From NCBI GenBank assembly GCA_947174505.1, contig CAMWJF010000030.1:1-50269 (forward strand): a stretch of DNA of 50,269 bases. The letters run 5' to 3'. The notes below the pieces were generated by a model. It was not told the DNA's origin. It ran no database searches and was given only the letters and a program-made list of their open reading frames with translations. Every line of letters starts with the position of its first letter. Positions within the stretch are counted from its first letter, which is position 1. Both the position numbers and the translations under genes were made by a program. Source of the stretch: an uncultured Lachnospiraceae bacterium (GTDB lineage: Bacteria > Bacillota > Clostridia > Lachnospirales > Lachnospiraceae). This document shows positions 1 through 7,661 of the stretch, one piece after another.

Positions 1-130
1 TTTGTATAAATGATATAATGATACCGGCGGAAAAATAAATGATAAATTCCAGTAACATTTTTGACACTTTTATGATATGCTTAGTAAAGCTGTTACAAAA
101 ATGATAAAAAGTTTCTCGATGGAGGTACGT

Positions 131-1426
131 ATGAAAAAGAAAATCCTGGTATTATTATTGTCATTCAGCTGCGTGTTGTCTGCAACAGCATGCGGCGCAT
201 CGAAAGTGGAGGAATCTGAAGGATTGTCCGAAGCAAGTGAGGCAGTGGCAGAAGTGGAAGAAGGAATGGGTGACAAGGAGCCGGAAGAGGAAGTAGAGGA
301 AGAACCGGAGGTAGAGGAAGAAGCGGAAGTAGAGGAAGAAACGAAAGAAGAGAAAAAGCCGACTGCTGCGACGGTTGAGTTATCTGATGATTTATATGAT
401 TTCCAGATATCCATTGAAGGTACAGTATATCAGTTTCCGATGTTCTATTCGGATTTTGAGGCGCTGGGGTGGGAGTATGACGGAGACAATACACAGACAT
501 TGTCCTCCAATCAGTACACCGGCGTTGAGATCTGGAAGAAAGACGGCTTCAAGGTATATACGAAACTTGCCAATCTGTCCATGAATACAGTTCCGTTTTC
601 AGAGAGTATGGTGGCAGGACTCACATTGGATAAGTATTATCTGGAGGGGTGTGATTGGGAGATTTTTCTTCCCGGCGGGATACAGTACGGCGTGTCTGGT
701 GTGGACGATATTAAGAAGGCATACGGGGAACCGAGCAGAGACTATGACGGTGATATGTACTACTCGATGACATATCAATTGGATATTTATCGGGAGATCG
801 AGCTGTACGTGTATAAAGAAGAAAATGCATTATTGCAGATCGAGCTGGAGAATATTGTGGAGTTGGAAGGAGTTGATAATTCCATAAATGAGGAGGTGCC
901 GGAGCTGGTGCAGGCGTACCAGGCACCCAAGTCTTTAGGGGATGATTTTTATGCATATACCGTGCAGATGGAGGGAGTTGTGTATTCGCTGCCCTGTCCG
1001 GTATCTGTCCTGCTGGATAACGGATTTACAATTGACACAGCCGGCTCTGACAGTGAAGTGGCGGCGGGCGGAAATGGCTGGGTAGATCTCAGGTACAACA
1101 ATCAGACTTTGCATACGATGGTGAAAAATTACGCGGATTATGCAACTGTTGTGGAGAACTGTTTCGCAGTCACCATGAAGTCGAGCGTAAACGGACCTGA
1201 ATTTGACCTTGTGTTTCCCGGCGAGATCAAGGTCGGCGATTCTGAGGAAGCGGTAAAGACATCGACGGCAAAATTTAATTGTGAGATGGAGACTTCTGAC
1301 AGCGGGTATACTTATTATGAAGTATCCGATCCCGAGGGAAGTTCATTGGACAGATATACAATTACTGTTAAAGATGGAAGCGTATGTACGATAGAAGTTC
1401 AGAATTCGAAAGAACCGGAGTATTAA
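131..1426 (+). CDS. Secreted lipoprotein with two tandem copies of an unknown domain
   Basis: A 431-residue protein with a lipoprotein signal peptide (KKK, hydrophobic stretch, SATAC; Cys21), so probably anchored to the outer face of the membrane. Residues about 26-75 are an acidic Glu/Val-rich linker. Two related modules follow. Each opens with a DD(L/F)Y..(Q/M)EG.VY..P pattern (near residues 86 and 296) and ends with a (L/V)FPG.I..G motif, which indicates internal duplication. ATG 131 is chosen over the in-frame codon at 77 because GGAGG (121-125) lies just upstream and the signal peptide begins here. I do not recognise the family; function unknown. The next gene starts 3 bases after the stop and is probably coupled. 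Confidence 0.85.
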   Translation: MKKKILVLLLSFSCVLSATACGASKVEESEGLSEASEAVAEVEEGMGDKEPEEEVEEEPEVEEEAEVEEETKEEKKPTAATVELSDDLYDFQISIEGTVYQFPMFYSDFEALGWEYDGDNTQTLSSNQYTGVEIWKKDGFKVYTKLANLSMNTVPFSESMVAGLTLDKYYLEGCDWEIFLPGGIQYGVSGVDDIKKAYGEPSRDYDGDMYYSMTYQLDIYREIELYVYKEENALLQIELENIVELEGVDNSINEEVPELVQAYQAPKSLGDDFYAYTVQMEGVVYSLPCPVSVLLDNGFTIDTAGSDSEVAAGGNGWVDLRYNNQTLHTMVKNYADYATVVENCFAVTMKSSVNGPEFDLVFPGEIKVGDSEEAVKTSTAKFNCEMETSDSGYTYYEVSDPEGSSLDRYTITVKDGSVCTIEVQNSKEPEY

Positions 1427-1428
1427 AA

Positions 1429-1923
1429 GTGGAGTTTAGACGAGCATGGGAGACTGACATAGACAATATCTGTGAATTGGTGGCATCCGCCATCGCCCAT
1501 ATGCGGGAACAGAAGATTTTCCAGTGGGATGAAATGTATCCTGTAAGGGAAGACTTCTTAAATGATTTGCAGGAAAATACATTGTCTGTTGGACTTATAG
1601 ACGGAGAGATAGCCGTCACGTTTACTGTGAATCAGATCTGCGAACCTGAGTATGACGACGGGGACTGGCAGTACCCGGACGAAGAGTACCGTATTGTTCA
1701 CAGACTCTGTGTGAACCCGAAATTTCAGGGCAGGGGAGTGGCGGGGCAGACCTTACGGCATATAGAGGAGGAGCTGCGCAGACAGAAGATAGGAGCGATA
1801 AGGTTGGATGCCTTTACGAAAAATCCGTCGGCCATTGCCCTGTATACGGGGAACGGCTATGAGAAAAGGGGGGTTGCGGACTGGCGTATGGGGCGGTTTT
1901 ATCTGATGGAAAAGAAGTTGTAA
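1429..1923 (+). CDS. GNAT family N-acetyltransferase
   Basis: A 164-residue acetyltransferase of the Gcn5-related fold, which transfers acetyl from acetyl-CoA to an amine; the substrate is unknown. The acetyl-CoA loop is seen as VNPKFQGRGVAGQTL, and the C-terminal part has the usual NPSAIALYTGNGYEKRG segment. An ATG exists at 1384 inside the previous gene, but GTG 1429 fits better: GGAG at 1417-1420 is 8 bases upstream and the protein then starts with VEFRRA, the normal first strand of the fold. The Shine-Dalgarno lies inside the 3' end of the lipoprotein gene, suggesting translational coupling. Confidence 0.85.
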   Translation: MEFRRAWETDIDNICELVASAIAHMREQKIFQWDEMYPVREDFLNDLQENTLSVGLIDGEIAVTFTVNQICEPEYDDGDWQYPDEEYRIVHRLCVNPKFQGRGVAGQTLRHIEEELRRQKIGAIRLDAFTKNPSAIALYTGNGYEKRGVADWRMGRFYLMEKKL

Positions 1924-1971
1924 AATGGGGCAGGCATTGTACAGGATGCTTGCCTTTTGTAAAAAACTATA

Positions 1972-2850
1972 CTATCGAGGTAGACTTTTGCTGCAATTTG
2001 TAGAAAATCCAAGACAGGCAGCTCCTGTCGGACAGGCGTCCGCACAGGCGCCGCACCGGATGCACTCCGCCGAGTCAGGCTCCTTTACGGGATTCACTTC
2101 CATTCCGCATACCGCTTTGCATTTCCCGCAGCCGATACACTTGTGGCTGTCCACTTCCAGATGAAAAATGCTGATTTTATTGAACAGTCCGTAGATGGCT
2201 CCCAGAGGGCAGAGCACCCGGCAGAAAAAGCGGTAAAAAAATATACAGCCGATGAGTGTCACAATGAGAACGGCCATTTTCAGGCCGAACAGTGCGCCGA
2301 CCGCTTTTCGGAGGCTTTCATGGGCCGCCAGAAGGAACAGCCCGCCCTCTAACGTCCCCGCCGGGCAGATATACTGGCAGAAGGCGGGCTTGCCCATGCC
2401 CATGTAGTCGGTGACCGCCACCGGCAGGATCAGGACGAAGACAACAAGAATGATATATTTTACATATACAAATCCCCTTTTCAGCTTCCGCTTCGGAGAG
2501 GGGATTTTGTGAATCAGTTCCTGCAGCAGGCCAAAAGGGCATAGCCAGCCGCAGACCGCCCGGCCAAGCAGAATGCCGAAGGCCAGAAGCAGTCCCGTCA
2601 CATAGAAACTGAAAGAAAACGGCATGGAACCGTTGACCGCCTGCAAAGCCCCGATGGGGCAGGCGAAGCCGGCCGCCGGACAGGAATAGCAGTTCAGTCC
2701 AGGATTGCAGAACTGTTTCCATTTCCCCGTATAGATTCTGCCGCTTTTAAAATTGGGAAGATGCGCGTTGGAACAGCCAAAGGCGATGATCTGCAGCAGC
2801 TTCCGTTTTATTTTATAGCTGATTTTCCTATGCTTACCCATTTTTTCCAT
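1972..2850 (-). CDS. Membrane-bound 4Fe-4S ferredoxin-type protein (NapH/CcoG-like)
   Basis: A 292-residue protein with several hydrophobic segments and many cysteine motifs. It has an N-terminal C..GLNCYSCPA..ACPIGAL cluster, two Cys-Pro motifs at membrane edges (GWLCPFGLLQE and CRVLCPLGAIYG), and two C-terminal ferredoxin clusters (CIGCGKCKAVC and CIRCGACADACP). This is the layout of NapH/MauN/CcoG-type electron-transfer membrane proteins. It is the third gene of a minus-strand set with a TlpA-like thioredoxin and a small CXXC protein, so it probably moves electrons across the membrane to or from extracellular thiols. The donor and acceptor cannot be told from sequence. A second in-frame ATG lies three codons in; no strong ribosome site separates the two. 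Confidence 0.85.
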   Translation of the reverse strand: MEKMGKHRKISYKIKRKLLQIIAFGCSNAHLPNFKSGRIYTGKWKQFCNPGLNCYSCPAAGFACPIGALQAVNGSMPFSFSFYVTGLLLAFGILLGRAVCGWLCPFGLLQELIHKIPSPKRKLKRGFVYVKYIILVVFVLILPVAVTDYMGMGKPAFCQYICPAGTLEGGLFLLAAHESLRKAVGALFGLKMAVLIVTLIGCIFFYRFFCRVLCPLGAIYGLFNKISIFHLEVDSHKCIGCGKCKAVCGMEVNPVKEPDSAECIRCGACADACPTGAACLGFSTNCSKSLPR

Positions 2851-2910
2851 TTTAGAAATAGTTACCGCCAGAGACCGCAGGCCGAACTGCCTGTTTTGTG
2901 TTGTAAGCGG

Positions 2911-3057
2911 TTAGCCCAGACCGATACATTCCAGACAGATGTTGACAGCCTTATGCAGAACAATAACCGCCTCGCCCCGTGTAAAGCCATGGAAGATAAA
3001 GGCGCAGGCGGTGATCAGTCCCGCTGTCCTGACAAGTATTTTTGTTTTATTGTTCAC
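2911..3057 (-). CDS. Small CD1871A-type CXXC membrane protein
   Basis: A 48-residue protein with one membrane segment (about residues 7-22) and a conserved-looking C-terminus with FTRGEAVIVLHKAVNICLECIGLG split as RGEA...NICLECIG, holding the CXXC pair Cys41 and Cys44. This matches my knowledge of the CD1871A family of tiny CXXC proteins next to TlpA and 4Fe-4S genes. The GTG start overlaps the end of the TlpA gene by 11 bases, and GGAGGA lies 8 bases upstream on the minus strand. The surrounding open frame begins much earlier, but those extra codons lie inside the TlpA gene. A role as a thiol redox relay between its two neighbours is inferred. Confidence 0.8.
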   Translation of the reverse strand: MNNKTKILVRTAGLITACAFIFHGFTRGEAVIVLHKAVNICLECIGLG

Positions 3058-3655
3058 CCAAATATTCCTCCACGAAGGTTTTATAGCCATCCACGTTTGC
3101 CCCGACGACCGGGTCGCCCACGAGATTGCCCTCCCCGTCAACAAACAGGGTCGTGGGAACGCCGACCACATCTTTCAGGATTGGCGCGAAGTCCATATTG
3201 GCGATCAGGTTTGTAAAGTCCGCACCGGCTTTCTGAGTTATGTCAACCGCCAGATCACGGTGCTCCGTGTCCTCTTCCCCGTTGATATCAATAATCAGAC
3301 CAAGTATCTGCACATTGTCCGGCATCTCTTTTGCCCATTCGCCAAGCTCCGGCATTTCCCCGATACAGGGACCGCAGAAGGTGCCCCAGATATTGAGCAC
3401 GGTGAGATCCTTTTCGCTGAAAATGCTTTCCGTGACTGTGCTGCCGTCCAGAGCCGTCGCCGTGAAAGCGGGAAAGGGGGTCAGATCTCCCTGCTGTGTC
3501 TGGGTTTCCCCGGCGGCGACGCTCTCAGCGGCAGGGGATGATAGGGCTGTATCTACGCTGTTTCCGCTGTCAGCCGTGCTCCCGCATCCTGTCATAAGCA
3601 GCAGGACAGCACACAGGGCGGCGTATTTTTGAAAAAGTCTGTTTCCATGATACAT
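3047..3655 (-). CDS. TlpA/ResA-like thioredoxin-fold lipoprotein
   Basis: A 202-residue extracytoplasmic thiol-disulfide protein. A lipoprotein signal (LLLMTGC, Cys24) is followed by a Ser/Ala/Thr-rich linker and an AhpC/TlpA-type thioredoxin domain from about residue 57. The redox motif is WGTFCGPC (Cys94, Cys97), and a cis-proline region is seen as GVPTTLFVD. GGAG lies about 10 bases before the start on the minus strand. First gene of the redox trio; the second gene's GTG start lies inside its last codons. The likely job is reduction of extracellular disulfides using electrons from the membrane 4Fe-4S partner; the direction is an inference. Confidence 0.88.
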   Translation of the reverse strand: MYHGNRLFQKYAALCAVLLLMTGCGSTADSGNSVDTALSSPAAESVAAGETQTQQGDLTPFPAFTATALDGSTVTESIFSEKDLTVLNIWGTFCGPCIGEMPELGEWAKEMPDNVQILGLIIDINGEEDTEHRDLAVDITQKAGADFTNLIANMDFAPILKDVVGVPTTLFVDGEGNLVGDPVVGANVDGYKTFVEEYLGEQ

Positions 3656-3696
3656 GGCGGTATGTCTCCTTTGCCTTTGGATTAAGTGTATAAAAG

Positions 3697-4437
3697 CTAC
3701 CCCCGTTTTTGCACCAGCGTGTATTCGAAGCGGGTGGTGAGATAGTAGGAGGTAAAGATCTCTATGGGAATTTCTCCGCCGTGGCAGTTCCCGTAGGTCA
3801 GGCCGGTGGAATGGAGCAGCGGGGTGTTGTCGCTGACTTCCAGATATTTTGCCACATTGCCCGGGCTGGAAACGGCCTTCAGCTTTAAGGAAGTATTGGT
3901 GATAGTGATACCGTAATGGGTTTCTAAAATATGGTACAGGGAATGTTCCTTAAAATCGCAGGACTCGATATCCTGAAACATCCGATAAGGAAGCGTTGTC
4001 TGCGTAAAGCAGAGGGGAAGACCGTCTGCATAATAGATGCGGTCCATGTGAAAGACCGGGTCTGCCTTTGGAAGCAGCAGCAGTTCACTTTCCGCCGGTG
4101 TGCAGATACGCAGCTCCGAGGAGATGATCCTGCGGCTCGGCGTCATGCCGTGACGGATGATTTCTTCCGTGTAGCTGTAGGCGGAGGAGAGCTCCTGCAG
4201 GGGAACATGTCCCTTGACACGGGTGCGCTTTCCCTGCATTTTTTCAATGTATCCATGATGATACAGCTCATCTATTGCACGCCGTACCGTGACACGGCTT
4301 ACCTGATACAGCGCCATCAGATCAGATTCGCTGGGAAGCTCGGAACCGCCCGGCAGTTCGCCGGATTCTATTTTCGCCGCAAAATCCTGCTCTATTACGG
4401 CATATTTTGGCAAATGCCGGTCTGTTTCGTAATCCAT
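3697..4437 (-). CDS. GntR family (HutC/UTRA type) transcriptional regulator
   Basis: A 246-residue repressor-type protein. The N-terminal winged helix is clear (LPSESDLMALYQVSRVTVRR, about residues 34-53), and the remainder from about residue 85 is a UTRA ligand-binding domain ending in TSYYLTTRFEYTLVQ. The open frame extends 45 codons further upstream, but ATG 4437 has GGAG 9 bases before it and gives the usual family start. It diverges from the ADP-ribosylglycohydrolase/PfkB/PnuC operon, whose promoter carries a palindrome fitting a GntR operator (4649-4664). It therefore probably controls that operon in response to a nucleoside or sugar phosphate; the ligand is unknown. Confidence 0.88.
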   Translation of the reverse strand: MDYETDRHLPKYAVIEQDFAAKIESGELPGGSELPSESDLMALYQVSRVTVRRAIDELYHHGYIEKMQGKRTRVKGHVPLQELSSAYSYTEEIIRHGMTPSRRIISSELRICTPAESELLLLPKADPVFHMDRIYYADGLPLCFTQTTLPYRMFQDIESCDFKEHSLYHILETHYGITITNTSLKLKAVSSPGNVAKYLEVSDNTPLLHSTGLTYGNCHGGEIPIEIFTSYYLTTRFEYTLVQKRG

Positions 4438-4628
4438 GTTTAAAAACTCCCGTATGATGTCATTCTTTTGAAAACGTCCGGCTTCCATGGTTCCGGCAGA
4501 GCGGCCGGGATTCCTGCCGGAACAACCGTCCCTATAAATTATACGGGAAAGAAGGGGGAAAGTAAACCGCATACCTGATTGTGCAAAATATACAAAAATA
4601 TTGGGTCTTATTCTGTTAATATCATGGA

Positions 4629-4657
4629 TTGATATAATAAATAAAATAACTTATTAT
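4629..4657 (+). promoter_or_regulatory. Sigma-A promoter of the glycohydrolase-PfkB-PnuC operon
   Basis: TTGATA (4629-4634), a 17-base spacer and TATTAT (4652-4657). A start site near 4664 would leave a short leader with AAGGAG before ATG 4683. The -10 box lies inside the palindrome at 4649-4664. Confidence 0.7.
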
Positions 4658-4664
4658 AACAAGT
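4649..4664. promoter_or_regulatory. Candidate GntR/HutC operator
   Basis: ACTTATTATAACAAGT is a 16-base inverted repeat with a single mismatched pair. It covers the -10 box and the expected transcription start, and the divergent regulator gene is a HutC-type GntR protein. GntR regulators commonly bind short AT-centred palindromes like this. The assignment to this regulator is inferred. Confidence 0.6.
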
Positions 4665-4682
4665 GAAAGGAGATGTAAGAAC

Positions 4683-5693
4683 ATGAATGACAAGGTGTTG
4701 GGGGTTTTATATGGAATGGCGATTGGGGATGCTATGGGCATGCCGCCTGAGCTTTGGAGCAGAAAACGTGTGAAGGCACACTACGGTCAAATCACCGGTT
4801 TTCTGGATGGATGCCCGGAGAATGCGATTTCATACCAGTATCAGGCGGGGCAGTTTACGGATGATACGGGGCAGGCGCTGGCGATTCTGGACAGCCTGAT
4901 AGAGACGGATTTTGTTCCTTCGGGGCAGAGTATTGCGGCACATATTCTGGAGTGGGCGAAAAAAGAGAATGCCTTCGAGAACAATATTCTTGGTCCCACA
5001 TCCAAGGTTGCCCTGAAGCTTTATGAGGAGGGAAAGAGTGCCAAGGCATTTTCAGATGAGGCGGTTTCCAACGGCGCAGCCATGAGAATTGCGCCAATAG
5101 GGGCGCTCTTTGAGCCAGAACAGGGGGAAGAGCTGTGCAGATATGTGGCGGCGGTATCGCAGGTGACGCACACCAGTGACATTACGATTGCGGGCGCTTC
5201 CATGATTGCCATGGCTGTGGCATCGGCTGTCTCTTACGGGGACAGGGAACGCATGATTACGGACGCGCTTTCCGTGGAGGAATATGCGCTTTCTCTGGGC
5301 GCATCCACCCCCAGCCCTTCTTTGGGAGCCAGAACAAGGCTTGGCGTCAGGCTGGCGGATGCCTACGCTTCCGATGAGGAGGGGTTTCTGGAAATGCTCT
5401 ATAATCTGGTGGGTGCAGGCGTCAACACGTCGGAATCCGTACCGGCGGCGCTGGCCATTGCTTACTACAGCTTTGATGTGAAAAAGTGCGCGCTGCTGTG
5501 TGCTAATCTGGGCGGCGATACCGATACGATCGGCGCCATGGCGACGGCGGTCTGCGGTGGCGCGAACGGGTTTGGGGCAATACCGAAAGCGTATGCAGAA
5601 CAGATTGAGAAGGCGAACGGGACAGACCTGAAGGTTTATGCGGAAGCAGTTTCAGAAAGACGGGGAGGATGCAGATGGACAAAGGATGTTTAG
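4683..5693 (+). CDS. ADP-ribosylglycohydrolase (DraG/ARH) family protein
   Basis: A 336-residue protein with the dinuclear-metal motifs of the family: GMAIGDAMGMPPE at the N-terminus, QFTDDTGQAL (Thr59, Asp60, Asp61) and GGDTDTIGAM (Asp279, Asp281) near the C-terminus. Members cleave N- or O-glycosidic bonds of ADP-ribose, and some act on related ribosyl compounds. It is the first gene of a three-gene operon with a PfkB kinase and PnuC, so it may hydrolyse an imported ribosyl compound rather than modify proteins. That is inference. The next gene starts inside its last codons. Confidence 0.88.
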   Translation: MNDKVLGVLYGMAIGDAMGMPPELWSRKRVKAHYGQITGFLDGCPENAISYQYQAGQFTDDTGQALAILDSLIETDFVPSGQSIAAHILEWAKKENAFENNILGPTSKVALKLYEEGKSAKAFSDEAVSNGAAMRIAPIGALFEPEQGEELCRYVAAVSQVTHTSDITIAGASMIAMAVASAVSYGDRERMITDALSVEEYALSLGASTPSPSLGARTRLGVRLADAYASDEEGFLEMLYNLVGAGVNTSESVPAALAIAYYSFDVKKCALLCANLGGDTDTIGAMATAVCGGANGFGAIPKAYAEQIEKANGTDLKVYAEAVSERRGGCRWTKDV

Positions 5694-6583
5694 TGATCGG
5701 TGCGGCCATGCTGGATATCATCATGGAAATTGACCGGCTGCCTGTGTCGGGAGAGGATATATATGCCAGAACACAGAGTATGACAGTGGGAGGATGCGCC
5801 TATAATGTGGCGGATATCCTGAAGCATTTTCAGGTGGACTATACGCTGTTTGCGCCGGTGGGCACAGGAATGTATGCAGATTTTATTGAGAAGGCGCTTA
5901 TGAGGAACGGGCATGGCAGCCCGGTGAAATCCGAGACGTCGGACAACGGCTACTGCCTGTGTCTGGTGGAGGCGGATGGGGAGAGAACGTTTCTTACTAT
6001 GCCGGGAATCGAGTGCCGGTTTGAGCGGGAATGGTTTGACCGTCTCGATGCCGGCAGATACGATTCCGCTTATGTGTCCGGCTATGAGCTGGAGGGAGAA
6101 GGCGGGGATGTGATTCTGGACTTTTTGGAGAAGCATCCGGAGCTTACGGTATATTATGCGCCCGGACCGCGGATTACCTACATTTCCGGGGAGAAGGGCA
6201 GGAGAATGACGTCGCTCTCGCCGGTGGTGCATTTAAATGAGGCGGAAGCTCTGGCAGCTACCGGGGCGGAGACGGCAGAGAAGGCGGCAGAGCGGATGGA
6301 GGAGCAGACGAAAAATACGGTTCTGATTACGCTCGGTGACAAGGGCGCCTATCTGCGGGTCAACGGACATGGATGCGTCATTCCCCCGCAAAAGGCTGTG
6401 GTGGTCGATACCATCGGCGCAGGGGATTCCCATATCGGGGCGGTGATCGCCGCGAGGAAGCTCGGAAAAGACTGGGAGGAGGCGGTTCGCACGGCAAACC
6501 GGGTGTCCGCAATGGTGGTGGGCGTGAAGGGCCCAACCTTAACGGCGGAAGAATTTGAAAAAGGGAGGAAAAACGATGGATAA
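5675..6583 (+). CDS. PfkB family carbohydrate/nucleoside kinase
   Basis: A 302-residue ribokinase-like enzyme that phosphorylates a sugar or nucleoside hydroxyl with ATP. The N-terminal substrate loop is GGCAYNVADIL and the C-terminal signature is DTIGAGDSHIG, with the catalytic base at Asp251. Two ATGs are possible. GGGGAGG at 5662-5668 touches ATG 5669 but is 6 bases from ATG 5675, so 5675 is chosen. It overlaps the upstream gene by 19 bases and the downstream pnuC by 8, indicating tight coupling. Likely substrates from context are ribose, nicotinamide riboside or another nucleoside; the sequence does not decide between them. Confidence 0.88.
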   Translation: MDKGCLVIGAAMLDIIMEIDRLPVSGEDIYARTQSMTVGGCAYNVADILKHFQVDYTLFAPVGTGMYADFIEKALMRNGHGSPVKSETSDNGYCLCLVEADGERTFLTMPGIECRFEREWFDRLDAGRYDSAYVSGYELEGEGGDVILDFLEKHPELTVYYAPGPRITYISGEKGRRMTSLSPVVHLNEAEALAATGAETAEKAAERMEEQTKNTVLITLGDKGAYLRVNGHGCVIPPQKAVVVDTIGAGDSHIGAVIAARKLGKDWEEAVRTANRVSAMVVGVKGPTLTAEEFEKGRKNDG

Positions 6584-7259
6584 GGTGAAAAAATTTTTTG
6601 AGGGCTGGAGTAAATTTGAGATGAGCTGGCTGCTGCTGTCAACGGTGATCATGGTGGTGCTCAGCATCATCTGGGGAGACAATCTGCTCGCGCTGATCAG
6701 CGGCATTACGGGGATTCTGGGTGTGGTTCTGGCGGCGAAGGGAAAGGTCAGCACCTATGTGTTTGCCACCGTTAATGTGGCCATCTATGCTTATCTTACT
6801 TTCAACAATCATCTGTATGGGGAATTTATGCTGAACGCGTTTTATTATATCCCGATGAATTTTGTGGGATTCTATCTGTGGTCCAGACACAAGGATCAGG
6901 ACAGCGGGGAAGTGGAGGGTAAGATGCTTACCTTGAAGCAGACGATTCTGCTGCTCATCACCGTGGCGGTAGTTGTTGTGGTTTACTGGCAGATTCTGAG
7001 CCGTATCGGCGGACAGCTTGCCCTGATCGATGCGATGTCCACCGTATTTTCCGTGGTGGCTCTCATTATGCAGGTTGCACGCTATGCGGAGCAGTGGCTG
7101 CTGTGGATCATTGTGAACGTGGTATCCGTCATCATGTGGGTGCTTCTGATCGGGAGCGACTCCTCGGCAATTACCATGGTTGTAATGTGGGTTGCATATC
7201 TGTTTAACTCTGTGTACGGATATTACAACTGGAAAAAGCTGGCGGCGAAGAGCCAGTGA
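6576..7259 (+). CDS. pnuC: PnuC-type nicotinamide riboside/nucleoside transporter
   Basis: A 227-residue integral membrane protein with about seven hydrophobic segments and the family landmarks WGDNLLALISGITGILGVVL and LNAFYYIPMNFVGFYLW. PnuC proteins take up nicotinamide riboside or related vitamins (thiamine, riboflavin, deoxynucleosides in subfamilies) by facilitated diffusion, with trapping by a kinase. ATG 6576 has GGGAGG 7 bases upstream and overlaps the PfkB gene by 8 bases. The kinase just before it is a natural trapping enzyme. Substrate choice among PnuC subtypes is not certain from the sequence alone. Confidence 0.88.
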   Translation: MDKVKKFFEGWSKFEMSWLLLSTVIMVVLSIIWGDNLLALISGITGILGVVLAAKGKVSTYVFATVNVAIYAYLTFNNHLYGEFMLNAFYYIPMNFVGFYLWSRHKDQDSGEVEGKMLTLKQTILLLITVAVVVVVYWQILSRIGGQLALIDAMSTVFSVVALIMQVARYAEQWLLWIIVNVVSVIMWVLLIGSDSSAITMVVMWVAYLFNSVYGYYNWKKLAAKSQ

Positions 7260-7287
7260 ATCTATCTTCACTTTCACAGGGTATGGG

Positions 7288-7354
7288 CAGTCAATCAGCA
7301 GTTTATGGACAGGAGCCGCTTGCAATGCAGGCGGCTCTGGTTTATGATTGACTG
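7288..7354. repeat. Nested inverted repeat downstream of pnuC
   Basis: An outer 10-base perfect arm CAGTCAATCA (7288-7297) pairs with TGATTGACTG (7345-7354). Inside it, GAGCCGC (7313-7319) pairs with GCGGCTC (7331-7337). No U-rich tail follows, so it is not a simple intrinsic terminator. It lies between pnuC and the truncated methyltransferase and could end or stabilise the upstream mRNA. Confidence 0.6.
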
Positions 7355-7393
7355 TGTAGACGGAGACAGGAAAGGATTTTTTGCGGAATAGTT

Positions 7394-7600
7394 ATGTTTT
7401 GGGATAACGTATCGGGATTTTATGATTTGGTGGAAACGGTGTATAACGGAAAGGTGTACCGGGGTCTGGGCAAAAGGGTGGCTGAAGAAATCGGGCCGGA
7501 TGATGTGGTGCTGGAATGTGCCTGCGGAACGGGTGCGATCAGCCGATACATAGCCCCGAAATGCCGTCTGCTGGTTGCGACGGATTTTTCTGTGGGTTGA
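7394..7600 (+). pseudogene. Truncated class I SAM-dependent methyltransferase
   Basis: A 68-residue open frame that begins like a ubiE/type 11 methyltransferase (FWDNVSGFYDLVE) and includes the SAM-binding glycine motif as VLECACGTGAISR and acidic strand 2 (VATDFS). It stops immediately after that point. Full members run to about 200 residues, so about two thirds of the protein is missing, including the rest of the Rossmann domain. The reading frame of the next gene's leader begins at the break, which suggests a deletion near 7600. Very unlikely to be active. Confidence 0.75.
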
Positions 7601-7661
7601 CATCTGTTCGTATAAAAAGTTTTTGGGGATGCGGGTTACGGCGAGGGAAGGAAGTAAGGTT

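Noticed and set aside
61..89. TTGACA as promoter of the first lipoprotein gene
   Set aside because: No acceptable -10 box at the right spacing; TATAAT at 14-19 may be the true -10, but its -35 lies outside the window.
70..414. Minus-strand frame encoding a Ser/Thr-rich protein
   Set aside because: It is the mirror of the Glu-rich linker of the lipoprotein gene; no ribosome site and no recognisable protein.
7597..7625. TTGACA as promoter of the alpha/beta hydrolase gene
   Set aside because: No -10 box at 16-18 bases; the nearest TATAAA is only 8 bases away.
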